This document shows positions 12,783 to 20,404 of a DNA stretch of 22,552 nt, piece after piece. This DNA comes from JBBSTY01 sp038235385 (lineage in GTDB: Bacteria; Actinomycetota; Acidimicrobiia; Acidimicrobiales; Acidimicrobilacustridaceae). The stretch lies in the NCBI GenBank assembly GCA_038235385.1, contig JBBSTY010000061.1:1-22552 (forward strand), written 5' to 3'. Positions within the stretch are counted from its first letter, which is position 1, and every line of letters begins with the position of its first letter. Below the pieces are notes generated by a model. The model was not told the origin of the DNA and searched no databases. It saw only the letters and a program-made list of their open reading frames with translations. A program made the translations under genes and the position numbers.

Positions 12783-14115
12783 CCGGTCGGCCGGATCCAT
12801 CGCCGAAGCGCTTGGTGAACGCCGCCTCGACCGCCTCGATGTCGACCGGGAGCTGATCAGAAGCCCGGCATCCGGCGACCACGAGCGCGGCCTGATCGAG
12901 GAGGGCGGCATCGCGCTGCTCCAGCCCGGCCTCGGCGAGGCTCTCGCGAAGGAGGGCGAGGGACTCGAGCAGGTAGATGCACACCGTCGGCTGCGACGCC
13001 GCCGCCTGGCGGACCTCGTCGAAGGCGAGCCCGATGAGCTCGGAGTGGGTGATCTGCTGGGCGAGCACGACCCGCGCCCCGTTGGCCGCCGTCCGCTCCG
13101 GCGAGGGCGGATCCCGGCGCAGGAGCTCGGCCAGCACCGCCGTGCCGTGGAAGATGGCGTCCTGCGCGGTGGTCGGGTCGTTGATGCCGGGCGAGAGCGC
13201 CTTGAGCGCCACATCGGCCAGTTGGCGCACCCCGAAGGACATGTCCTGTTGCATCGTCCGGGTGTCGCCGACCTTCACGGCCGACGTGATGGCACGCTCG
13301 ATGTCCGGCTGGTCGGGGGCGACCGACAGCGTGCACAGCGACGTCCCGGCGATGGCGTACCGGCCCGGGCTCGCCTCGACCCACATCGTCTCGCCGGCCG
13401 GGACGCACGCGAGGAGACGGTCGACATCGATCTGTTGGATCCAACCGTTCTCGTCGAAGGCGACCGCATGACCGTCGCGGTCGGGACGGTCCGAGGGGAG
13501 TTCCTCCGTCGGATCCTGGGCCACGGACCACTCCCGCCGGATCTGCGCGATCGCCTCGTGCTCGACGTCCTTGAGGATCCGGCTCACGTCCATCGAGTGC
13601 GCGCTGTGGTCGATGAAGGCGACGATGGCGAGGATGGTGATGATGCCCAGGGCGACGGCGATGGCGACCGACAGGTTGGGGATCACCGGGTCACCGCCCT
13701 CCTCCAGCGCGGTCCGGACCGTCCGCAGCACCAACAGGCAGTAGGTGAACGTTCCCACCACCAGCGCCATGACCCGCCGGTTGAACGGATCACGGAACAG
13801 CGTGTGGACCACTCGGGGTGAGTACTGGTTCGATGCCTGCTGGATGATCAGCAACGACACCGAGAAGGCGATGCCGGCGAAGGTGATGGTCGCCCCCGCG
13901 ACCGTGCTCAGCAGCGCCCGCGCGCTCTCGACCGTCGAGGTCAGGCCCAACGGCAGGTCGGCGCCGCTCTCATCCAACCGCTGGTCGAACCCGATGGTGG
14001 CCGTCGCCAACACGATCGCCACGATCACGCCGATCATCGGCACCAGGAACAGGCTCGATCTGACCCGCTCCACGAACGACCCCAGGCGCAACCTCATCGG
14101 TGAAGACTCGTCCAT
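12739..14115 (-). CDS. DUF2254 family integral membrane protein
   Basis: This 458-residue protein matches the DUF2254 pattern. Four transmembrane helices lie in the first 170 residues (LFLVPMIGVIVAIVLATATI, LLSTVAGATITFAGIAFSVS, VMALVVGTFTYCLLVL, LSVAIAVALGIITILAIVAF). The hallmark ASNQYSPRVVHTLFRD follows helix 2 and IDHSAHSMDVSRIL follows helix 4. The rest is a large soluble domain with the typical ALKALSPGINDPTTAQD block. The family function is unknown; members sit in the cytoplasmic membrane. ATG 14115 has no SD; an in-frame ATG at 14097 follows a weak GACGAG and is an equal candidate. The 3' end runs 44 bp into the regulator gene on the other strand. Confidence 0.88.
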   Translation of the reverse strand: MDESSPMRLRLGSFVERVRSSLFLVPMIGVIVAIVLATATIGFDQRLDESGADLPLGLTSTVESARALLSTVAGATITFAGIAFSVSLLIIQQASNQYSPRVVHTLFRDPFNRRVMALVVGTFTYCLLVLRTVRTALEEGGDPVIPNLSVAIAVALGIITILAIVAFIDHSAHSMDVSRILKDVEHEAIAQIRREWSVAQDPTEELPSDRPDRDGHAVAFDENGWIQQIDVDRLLACVPAGETMWVEASPGRYAIAGTSLCTLSVAPDQPDIERAITSAVKVGDTRTMQQDMSFGVRQLADVALKALSPGINDPTTAQDAIFHGTAVLAELLRRDPPSPERTAANGARVVLAQQITHSELIGLAFDEVRQAAASQPTVCIYLLESLALLRESLAEAGLEQRDAALLDQAALVVAGCRASDQLPVDIEAVEAAFTKRFGDGSGRPVSERGSIGVRGRSG

Positions 14116-14193
14116 CGGCGTCGACGGACCGCGGATGCGGGGGCGATCTCGCTGATCTCGTCTGATGGGCCGGGCGGCGGGTACACACCAGGG

Positions 14194-14210
14194 ACCCGCT
14201 CATCGCGGGT
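14194..14210 (+). promoter_or_regulatory. Hairpin in the dodecin leader
   Basis: ACCCGC (14194-14199) and GCGGGT (14205-14210) form a perfect 6-bp GC stem with loop TCATC, ending 14 nt before the dodecin SD. A weak TACACA (14182-14187) lies upstream at a distance that would start transcription at the stem. Possible roles are an mRNA stabiliser or operator. Confidence 0.3.
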
Positions 14211-14224
14211 GTCATCGAACCAGC

Positions 14225-14230
14225 AGGAGA
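14225..14230 (+). promoter_or_regulatory. Ribosome binding site that sets the dodecin start
   Basis: AGGAGA at 14225-14230 sits 5 nt before the GTG at 14236, ideal spacing. A second in-frame GTG at 14209 lies upstream of this site and inside the leader hairpin, so it is unlikely to be used. Confidence 0.7.
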
Positions 14231-14235
14231 TCCCC

Positions 14236-14460
14236 GTGTCAGGAACGTACAAGCACACCACGCTCACCGGAGAAGGCGATTCGATCGAGGACGCGATCCG
14301 CACCGCCCTCCGGGTGTCGGGCCAAGCCGTCACGGGACAGTCCTGGCTCGAGGTCGCCGACATCCGTGCCTCGCTGAACGACGACGCCACGGTCGACCAG
14401 TTCCAGGTCACCGTGATGGTCGCCTTCGAGGTCGATGAATCCAAGATGCGTCGCTCCTGA
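14236..14460 (+). CDS. Dodecin (flavin-binding storage/buffer protein)
   Basis: This 74-residue protein fits the dodecin family, small proteins forming hollow dodecamers that bind flavins such as FMN or riboflavin and limit free flavin. The pattern is a beta strand TYKHTTLTG, a helix SIEDAIRTALRVSGQAV, then SWLEVADIRASL with Trp37 at the flavin-stacking position, and FQVTVMVAFEV with Gln57 at the usual flavin-contact position. Length is typical (about 70). The GTG at 14236 is chosen over GTG 14209 because of the AGGAGA just upstream and because family similarity starts there. It is divergent from DUF2254 and converges on the pyruvate dehydrogenase gene. It probably forms its own transcript. 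Confidence 0.88.
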   Translation: MSGTYKHTTLTGEGDSIEDAIRTALRVSGQAVTGQSWLEVADIRASLNDDATVDQFQVTVMVAFEVDESKMRRS

Positions 14461-14479
14461 CCGGTCGCGGGCGCCGGTC
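14459..14479. terminator. Possible bidirectional terminator between dodecin and aceE
   Basis: GACCGG (14459-14464) and CCGGTC (14474-14479) form a 6-bp stem with a 9-nt GC-rich loop in the 38-bp gap between two converging genes. It overlaps the dodecin stop. There is no T-tract on either side, so the call is modest. Confidence 0.35.
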
Positions 14480-14498
14480 GCCTCGGGCCCCCCGCCGT

Positions 14499-17261
14499 TC
14501 AGACGGTGGCGGGGTTCGGTGCATCGGGATCGATGCCGTAGCGCTCGATGGCGTCGATGACCACCTTCGGCTCGATGTCGCCGCGCTCGGCGAGCGCCGA
14601 GAGCACCGCGACGACGACGTTGCCGGTGTCGGTCTCGAAGAACCGACGCAGTGCATCGACGGTCTCGCTCCGTCCGAACCCGTCGGTGCCGAGCGACAGG
14701 TAGGGGCGGGGGACCCCGGCATCGTCGCGAGGCACGAACCGGGCGATCTGGTCCGGCACCGCCTTCATGAAGTCGGTGACGGCGACGATGGGCCCTGACG
14801 TCGTGGCCAGCTTCCGGGTGACCGGCGCATCCTCGATGGTCTCGTCGGGGTGGAACCGACGGAGGCGCTCGACGGCGAGCGCCTCCTCCCGGAGCCGCTT
14901 GTAGGAGGTCGCGCTCCAGAGCTCGGCGCCGACGTCGTAGTGCTCGGCGAGCTCGGCCACCGCGGCGCGAGCCGCTCGCTGGGCCGACCCCGAGAACACG
15001 ATGGTGGCCGGGATCGAGCACCCGTCCGGCGCCGCCGCCCACCGGTAGAGACCGCTGGTGATGTCGGCCGGCGTGACGTGGTCGGGCCGCGCCGGCATCT
15101 CGTAGTTCTCGTTGTAGAGGGTCAGGTAGTAGAAGATGCTCTCGCCCGTGATGTCGCCCGATGCTCCGTCGGGAACCGATCCGCCGTACATGCGGCGCAG
15201 CCCCTCGTCGACGATGGCGGCGATCTCATAGGCGTAGGCCGGGTCGTACGCCTGGCACGTCGGAACCGACGACGCCAGCAGGAGGCTGTGGCCGTCCTGG
15301 TGCTGGAGACCTTCGCCCGCGAGCGTGGTGCGACCTGCCGTGGCTCCCAGCAGGAAGCCCTTGGTGCGGGCGTCGGCCGCCGCCCAGATCAGGTCGCCCA
15401 CCCGTTGGAACCCGAACATCGAATAGAACATGAAGAACGGCACCATGGGCACCCCGCGGTGCGCGTACGACGTCCCTGCGGCGGTGAAGTCGGCGAGGCC
15501 ACCGGCCTCGGTGATCCCCTCCTCGAGGATCTGGCCGTCCTGCGCCTCGGCGTAGGAAAGCAACAGGTCGTGATCGACCGGCTCGTACTTCTGCCCCTGC
15601 GACGCGTAGATCTTGAGCTCGCGGAACAGCGCGTCCATGCCGAAGGTGCGGGCCTCGTCCGGGATGATCGGCACGACCCGTGGGCCGAACTCGGGCACCC
15701 GGCACAACGTGCGCAGCATGCGGGTGAAGGCCATCGTCGTCGAGACCGCTTGCGCGCCCGAACCGCCGGCGAACTCGTCGAAGACCGACGGTTCGGGCAG
15801 CGTGAGGGGGCGCCGGATGGTGATCACCCGGCTGGGCAGCGGACCGTCGAGCGCCCGGCGCCGCCCCATGAGGTACTCGTGCTCGGGTGAGCCGACCGGG
15901 GGCCGGTAGTACGGCGGGTCGTCGCCCTCGAGTGCGGAATCGGGGATCTCGTCGTGGAGGGAAAGGCGGTCCCGGAGCTCGGAGAGCTGCGAACCGCTCA
16001 TCTTCTTGATCTGGTGCGTGGCGTTGCGCCCCTCGACCTGCGGGCCCAGGGCCCACCCCTTGACGGTCTTGGCCAGGATGACCGTCGGCGCGCCGATCTG
16101 CTCGGTGGCCGCCTTGTACGCCGCGTAGAGCTTCTGGTAGTCGTGGCCACCTCGGGGGAGGGCGCGCAGCTCGTCGTCGGAGAGGTGATCGACCATCTTT
16201 CGCAACCGGGGGTCCGGACCGAAGAAGTGCTCGCGGATGTGGGCGCCGTCCGACACCGCATAGCGCTGGAAGTCGCCGTCGACGGTGGTGTTCATCTTGT
16301 GCAGCAGCACACCATCGACGTCCTGGGCGAGCAGCGCGTCCCACTTGGAACCCCACACCACCTTGATGACGTTCCAGCCGGCACCGCGGAAGATCGACTC
16401 GAGCTCCTGGATGATCTTCTGGTTGCCCCGCACGGGGCCGTCGAGCCGCTGGAGGTTGCAGTTGACGACCCAGGTGAGGTTGTCGAGGTGCTCACGAGCC
16501 GCGAGGGAGATCGACCCGAGCGTCTCGGGTTCGTCGCACTCACCGTCGCCGACGAAGCACCAGACCCGTGATTCGCTGGTGTCATCGATCGAGCGGTTGT
16601 GCAGGTAGCGGTTGAACCGCGCCTGGTAGATCGAGTTGATCGGGCCGAGGCCCATCGACACCGTGGGGTACTCCCAGAAGTCGGGCATGAGCCACGGGTG
16701 CGGATAGCTGGAGAGTCCGGGTCCGTCGCCCCCGGGTCCGGAGATCTCGCGCCGGAAGTTGTCGAGCTGGCGCTCGTCGAGGCGACCCTCGAGGTACGCC
16801 CGGGCGTAGATGCCGGGTGCGCCGTGCCCCTGGATGTAGACGTGGTCCCCGGCGAGCCCGTCCTCCTTCCCGCGGAAGAAGTGGTTGAAGCCCACCTCGT
16901 ACAGCGCCGCCGACGAGGCGAAGGTCGAGAGGTGTCCACCGATGCCCTCGGCCGCACGGTTGGCCCGCACGACCATCACCGCGGCGTTCCACCGGATGAA
17001 CGCACGGAGGCGCTTCTCGATCTTCTCGTCCCCGGGGAACCAGGGCTGGAGCTCGGACGGGATGGTGTTGATGTAGGGGGTGCTGACCTCGGCCGGGCTG
17101 CCGACCTGTCGGTGGCGGGCGCGTTCGGTGAGTCGTGAGAGCAGGAAGCGGGCTCGGGTCTTCCCCCGGGAGTCGACGACGGCGTCGAGCGAGTCCAGCC
17201 ACTCGTTGGTCTCGTCCGGATCGATGTCGGGGAGTTGAGCGGCGTACCCGTCGATGCTCAT
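14499..17261 (-). CDS. aceE: Pyruvate dehydrogenase E1 component, homodimeric type
   Basis: This 920-residue enzyme decarboxylates pyruvate with thiamine diphosphate and passes the acetyl group to lipoyl-E2, linking glycolysis to the TCA cycle. The thiamine diphosphate/Mg motif is GDGECDEPE (238-246), with NCNLQRLDGPVRGN (267-280) after it as in E. coli AceE. Active-site histidines lie in EGIGGH (His110), YIQGHGAPG (His146) and SSYPHPW (His188). The transketolase-like middle domain includes ILEEGITEAGG and FYSMFGFQRVGDLIWAAADA, and the C-terminal domain ends the protein. ATG 17261 has a purine-rich SD (GAAGGAGAAGG) 6-10 nt upstream. Length is normal. No E2, E3 or lipoylation genes are in the window, so those must lie elsewhere. 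Confidence 0.96.
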   Translation of the reverse strand: MSIDGYAAQLPDIDPDETNEWLDSLDAVVDSRGKTRARFLLSRLTERARHRQVGSPAEVSTPYINTIPSELQPWFPGDEKIEKRLRAFIRWNAAVMVVRANRAAEGIGGHLSTFASSAALYEVGFNHFFRGKEDGLAGDHVYIQGHGAPGIYARAYLEGRLDERQLDNFRREISGPGGDGPGLSSYPHPWLMPDFWEYPTVSMGLGPINSIYQARFNRYLHNRSIDDTSESRVWCFVGDGECDEPETLGSISLAAREHLDNLTWVVNCNLQRLDGPVRGNQKIIQELESIFRGAGWNVIKVVWGSKWDALLAQDVDGVLLHKMNTTVDGDFQRYAVSDGAHIREHFFGPDPRLRKMVDHLSDDELRALPRGGHDYQKLYAAYKAATEQIGAPTVILAKTVKGWALGPQVEGRNATHQIKKMSGSQLSELRDRLSLHDEIPDSALEGDDPPYYRPPVGSPEHEYLMGRRRALDGPLPSRVITIRRPLTLPEPSVFDEFAGGSGAQAVSTTMAFTRMLRTLCRVPEFGPRVVPIIPDEARTFGMDALFRELKIYASQGQKYEPVDHDLLLSYAEAQDGQILEEGITEAGGLADFTAAGTSYAHRGVPMVPFFMFYSMFGFQRVGDLIWAAADARTKGFLLGATAGRTTLAGEGLQHQDGHSLLLASSVPTCQAYDPAYAYEIAAIVDEGLRRMYGGSVPDGASGDITGESIFYYLTLYNENYEMPARPDHVTPADITSGLYRWAAAPDGCSIPATIVFSGSAQRAARAAVAELAEHYDVGAELWSATSYKRLREEALAVERLRRFHPDETIEDAPVTRKLATTSGPIVAVTDFMKAVPDQIARFVPRDDAGVPRPYLSLGTDGFGRSETVDALRRFFETDTGNVVVAVLSALAERGDIEPKVVIDAIERYGIDPDAPNPATV

Positions 17262-17433
17262 CGTGACCTTCTCCTTCGGATCGGGGTCGATGGGGGCGAA
17301 GCGTCGCTGCTCCGCCCGTCCATCATGGCGCCACAACGCGAGGACCCGTCGGTCTCCGTCCGGGGGATCGTCGGACGCACCGATCCTTGGCGGTCGGCAG
17401 GCCGTGCACGGGGACGGACGCGAGGGTGGGACA

Positions 17434-17449
17434 TGCCAACATGCAGGGG
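17434..17449 (+). promoter_or_regulatory. Possible extended -10 promoter for a leaderless RNase HI transcript
   Basis: TGC (17434-17436) followed by CAACAT (17437-17442) resembles an extended -10, ending 6 nt before the GTG start at 17449. No -35 box is evident. This would start transcription at the GTG, matching the lack of an SD. Only three of six -10 positions match consensus. Confidence 0.25.
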
Positions 17450-18504
17450 TGACAACGGTTGCGTACACCGACGGTGCCTGCAGCGGGAACCCCGGCCCGG
17501 GCGGATGGGCGTGGGCCGTGCCCGGCGGCGCCTTCGCGAGCGGTGCCGAGAACCCGAGCACCAACCAGCGCATGGAGATCTCGGCTGCCTACGAGGCGGT
17601 CCGGGCCCTCCCCGGCCCCCTGAGGATCGTGAGCGACTCCACCTACGTCGTGAACTGCTTCCGCGACCGCTGGTGGGAGGGCTGGCTGAAGCGGGACTGG
17701 CGCAACAGCCAGAAGAAGCCGGTGGCCAACCGCGACCTCTGGGAGCCGTTCATCGAGCTCGTCCGAGCTCGGGGCGACGTGGACTTCCAGTGGATCAAGG
17801 GCCACTCCGGCGATCCCATGAACGACCTCGTCGACGCGCTCGCCGTCGAGGCGGCGCTGACCCAGGAGGGGCGCGCGGGCGACGAGCCGCCCGTCGACGT
17901 CGGACCGCCCGACTCCGCGGGCCGGTCGGGGGTGGCGGTCGCGAATCAGGCGGCCGAGCCGTCGACGGCCACGGGAACGCCGTACGCCGGCCGCGGGATC
18001 GTTGTCTTCGGTCACCGTCCACCCGAGCTCGGCGGCTACGACGACAACCCGCTCGCCGACGCGGTGCGCACGCAGATGGCGCGCATCATCGAGGCGAAGG
18101 CGGAGATGCACCCGGACCTGGCCGTGGTCAGCGGGCTCCGGCTCGGGGCCGAGATGCTCGGGGCCGAGGCCGCGCTGGAGGCGGGTGTGCCGTTGGTGGC
18201 GGTGCTGCCCTACCCGCGTCCGGAGTCGGTGTGGCCCGAGCGCTCGCGCGCCCGGTTCCGACTGCTCAGAGATGGCGCTCGCGACGTGATCACACTCGAG
18301 ACCAAGGAGCCCACCTCGAAGCAGAAGGCGGGTGCCGCCCTGGCCCGGCGCGATGCCTGGCTCGCCCGTCATGCCGCCGAGGCCATCCTCGTGTGGGACG
18401 GCGTCGACCCCGCGCTCGGACGGCTCGCCCGCTCGCTCGGGGACCACGTGGGCGACGACGTGTGGATCCTCGATCCCACGGCGGTTCCCGGCGTCACTGC
18501 GTGA
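17449..18504 (+). CDS. RNase HI fused to a YpsA/DUF1273-like SLOG domain
   Basis: This protein has 351 residues. Residues 1-140 are RNase HI, which cuts the RNA strand of RNA-DNA hybrids; the metal-binding acids are Asp8 (YTDGACSGNPGPGGW), Glu43 (NQRMEISAAYEA), Asp63 (SDSTYVVN) and Asp129 (NDLVDALA), with His119 in WIKGHS. An acidic, Pro/Ala-rich linker (141-182) leads to a Rossmann-like domain (183-345). That domain has GHRPPELGG (188-196), DLAVVSGLRLGAEMLGAEAA (223-242), VPLVAVLPYP, KQKAGAALARRDAWLARHA and ILVWDG, as in YpsA/DUF1273 of the SLOG nucleotide-sensing superfamily. GTG 17449 is chosen because RNase HI begins two codons later. hyuA follows after 16 bp. Both domains look intact. 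Confidence 0.9.
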   Translation: MTTVAYTDGACSGNPGPGGWAWAVPGGAFASGAENPSTNQRMEISAAYEAVRALPGPLRIVSDSTYVVNCFRDRWWEGWLKRDWRNSQKKPVANRDLWEPFIELVRARGDVDFQWIKGHSGDPMNDLVDALAVEAALTQEGRAGDEPPVDVGPPDSAGRSGVAVANQAAEPSTATGTPYAGRGIVVFGHRPPELGGYDDNPLADAVRTQMARIIEAKAEMHPDLAVVSGLRLGAEMLGAEAALEAGVPLVAVLPYPRPESVWPERSRARFRLLRDGARDVITLETKEPTSKQKAGAALARRDAWLARHAAEAILVWDGVDPALGRLARSLGDHVGDDVWILDPTAVPGVTA

Positions 18505-18520
18505 CCATCGGTGATCGGCG

Positions 18521-20359
18521 ATGATCCGCATCGGGAGCGACACCGGTGGCACCTTCACCGACCTGGTCGCCGCCGACGGCACCATCGCCAAGACCCCCTC
18601 CACCCGCGCCGACCCCGGCGACGCCGTGCGCCGAGGGACGGCTGAGCTGCTGGCCCGCATCGGCGAGGCCCGCCCGGACCTGGCCCGAACGCTCGACTGC
18701 CTGGCGCACGGCACGACCGTCGCCACGAACGCGCTGTTGGAGCGGCGGGGCGCAATCGTCACGCTCGTCACCAACGAGGGCATGGCCGACCTCATCGAGA
18801 TCGGACGTCAGGACCGGCCGTCGTTGTACGACCAGCGCGCCGACCGCCCGGTCCCGCTCGTCGAACGCGATCACCGCCTGGAGATCCGAGGTCGCCTCGA
18901 CGCCGACGGCCACGAGATCGAGCGGCTCGACCTCGCGTCGCTCCCGCCGGTCCCGCCGGACACCGACGCGATCGCGGTGTGCCTGCTCCACAGCGATCGC
19001 AACCCGGCCCACGAGATCGAGGTGGCGGCACACCTCCGGGCCGCGGGCCACGACGTCACCGCATCGCACGAGCTGACGCCCGAGTTCCGCGAGTACGAGC
19101 GCACCGTCACGACCGTCATCAACGCCTACGTCTCGTCGCTCTGTCGCACCTACCTCGCCGGGCTGGCGCCGGTCGCCGACGACGTGCTGGTGATGAGTTC
19201 GGCAGCCGGCCTCCTCGGCGCCGCCCGCGCCGCCGAACGTCCGGCCGGGCTCCTCCTGTCGGGCCCGGCGGGGGGCGTGCTCGCCGGTGCCGCCGCCGCG
19301 GTCGCCAACGGGTTCCCCGACGCCATCACCTTCGACATGGGCGGCACCTCGACCGATGTGTGCCTGGTGCTCGACGGCCAGCCCGAGCCGGCGTCGCAAC
19401 GAGACGTCGTGGGCCTCCCGGTGCGTCTGCCGTCGCTCGACGTGCACACCATCGGTGCCGGTGGGGGATCGATCGCGTCGATCGACGAGGGCGGCGCGCT
19501 CGTCGTCGGACCCGAGAGCGCGGGCGCGGATCCGGGCCCGGCGTGCTACGGACACGGCGGCGACCGGCCGACGGTGACCGATGCCAACGTCGTCGTCGGA
19601 CGCATCCCTGCCGATGCCGATCTGCCCGGCATCGGACCGCTCGACGTCGGCGCCTCCCAGCGCGCCCTCGACGACGCCGGTGTGGATTCCGACGGTGTGC
19701 TCGCCGTGGTGAACGCGTCCATGGAACAGGCCCTGCGCGCGGTCTCGGTCGAGCGGGGTGTCGACCCTCGGGGCCTGGCCCTGGTGGCGTTCGGCGGTGC
19801 CGGACCGCTCCACGCGTGCGCGCTCGCCGACGCGCTCGGTGTGGCGGTGGTGATCGTGCCGCCGCGAGCCGGCGTCCTCAGCGCGGTCGGCATCCTGGGG
19901 GCGCCCGTCCAGGTGGACCTCGTCGAGTCGTGGCCGGACCCGCTCGACCACACCGACCTCGATGCCGGCGTCCGGGCGCTCGGCGAGCAGGCGATCGACG
20001 AGCTCGGCTCGGTGGTCGGCGACGCGTCGTGGGCGACCCTGACCGTCGAACCGGCCGTCGACTGCCGCTACCGGGGTCAGAGCCACGAGCTGCAGGTCGG
20101 TTCGGTCGGCGAGTTCGCCGCCGAGCACGAGCGACGCAACGGCTACACGCGACCGGGAACGCCGATCGAGGTGGTGGCCATCCGCGCCACGGCCCGGGCC
20201 GCGTCGCCGGTCGACATCGGCGACCTGCCACCCATCGAGCGTCCGTCAGTCGTCGGACCCGCAGTCATCGCCGAACCGGACTGCACGATCTGGGTGGCTG
20301 ACGGTTGGCGCGCCGACTCCGGCGTGGCCGGTGCGTCGGTGCTCCGGCGAACGGGCTGA
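18521..20359 (+). CDS. Hydantoinase/oxoprolinase family, subunit A (HyuA-like)
   Basis: This 612-residue protein belongs to the ATP-dependent hydantoinase A/5-oxoprolinase family, which opens lactam or hydantoin rings with ATP. The ASKHA-type phosphate motif is IGSDTGGTFTD at the N-terminus, followed by HGTTVATNALLER in the N-terminal HydN_A part. The central ATPase domain has LLLSGPAGGVLAGAAA, ITFDMGGTSTDVCLV and TIGAGGGSIASID, with AFGGAGPLHACALADALG later. It is slightly shorter than many relatives (about 650-700), mostly at the C-terminus. ATG 18521 lies 16 bp after the RNase HI-SLOG gene with no strong SD, so cotranscription is likely. Substrate (hydantoin, N-methylhydantoin, 5-oxoproline or acetone-like) cannot be decided. 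The B subunit lies 1.6 kb downstream, past an opposite-strand gene. Confidence 0.92.
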   Translation: MIRIGSDTGGTFTDLVAADGTIAKTPSTRADPGDAVRRGTAELLARIGEARPDLARTLDCLAHGTTVATNALLERRGAIVTLVTNEGMADLIEIGRQDRPSLYDQRADRPVPLVERDHRLEIRGRLDADGHEIERLDLASLPPVPPDTDAIAVCLLHSDRNPAHEIEVAAHLRAAGHDVTASHELTPEFREYERTVTTVINAYVSSLCRTYLAGLAPVADDVLVMSSAAGLLGAARAAERPAGLLLSGPAGGVLAGAAAAVANGFPDAITFDMGGTSTDVCLVLDGQPEPASQRDVVGLPVRLPSLDVHTIGAGGGSIASIDEGGALVVGPESAGADPGPACYGHGGDRPTVTDANVVVGRIPADADLPGIGPLDVGASQRALDDAGVDSDGVLAVVNASMEQALRAVSVERGVDPRGLALVAFGGAGPLHACALADALGVAVVIVPPRAGVLSAVGILGAPVQVDLVESWPDPLDHTDLDAGVRALGEQAIDELGSVVGDASWATLTVEPAVDCRYRGQSHELQVGSVGEFAAEHERRNGYTRPGTPIEVVAIRATARAASPVDIGDLPPIERPSVVGPAVIAEPDCTIWVADGWRADSGVAGASVLRRTG

Positions 20360-20404
20360 CGCCGTCGGATCGGGGTGCGGGAGCGACGATCGGGGGATCG
20401 GCGA

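Noticed and set aside
10971..13214. Long minus-strand frame opposite the LuxR regulator
   Set aside because: No domain is recognisable and it crosses both the regulator and the end of DUF2254; GC-rich DNA often gives such open antisense frames.
18494..20128. 544-codon minus-strand frame opposite hyuA
   Set aside because: It consists of antisense-type residues with no motif, whereas hyuA on the plus strand has all family signatures.
20383..20400. CGATC-GGGG-GATCG inverted repeat between hyuA and the DUF3048 gene as a terminator
   Set aside because: The stem is only 5 bp with no T-run, and GATC-rich repeats are frequent here by chance; support is too weak to list.
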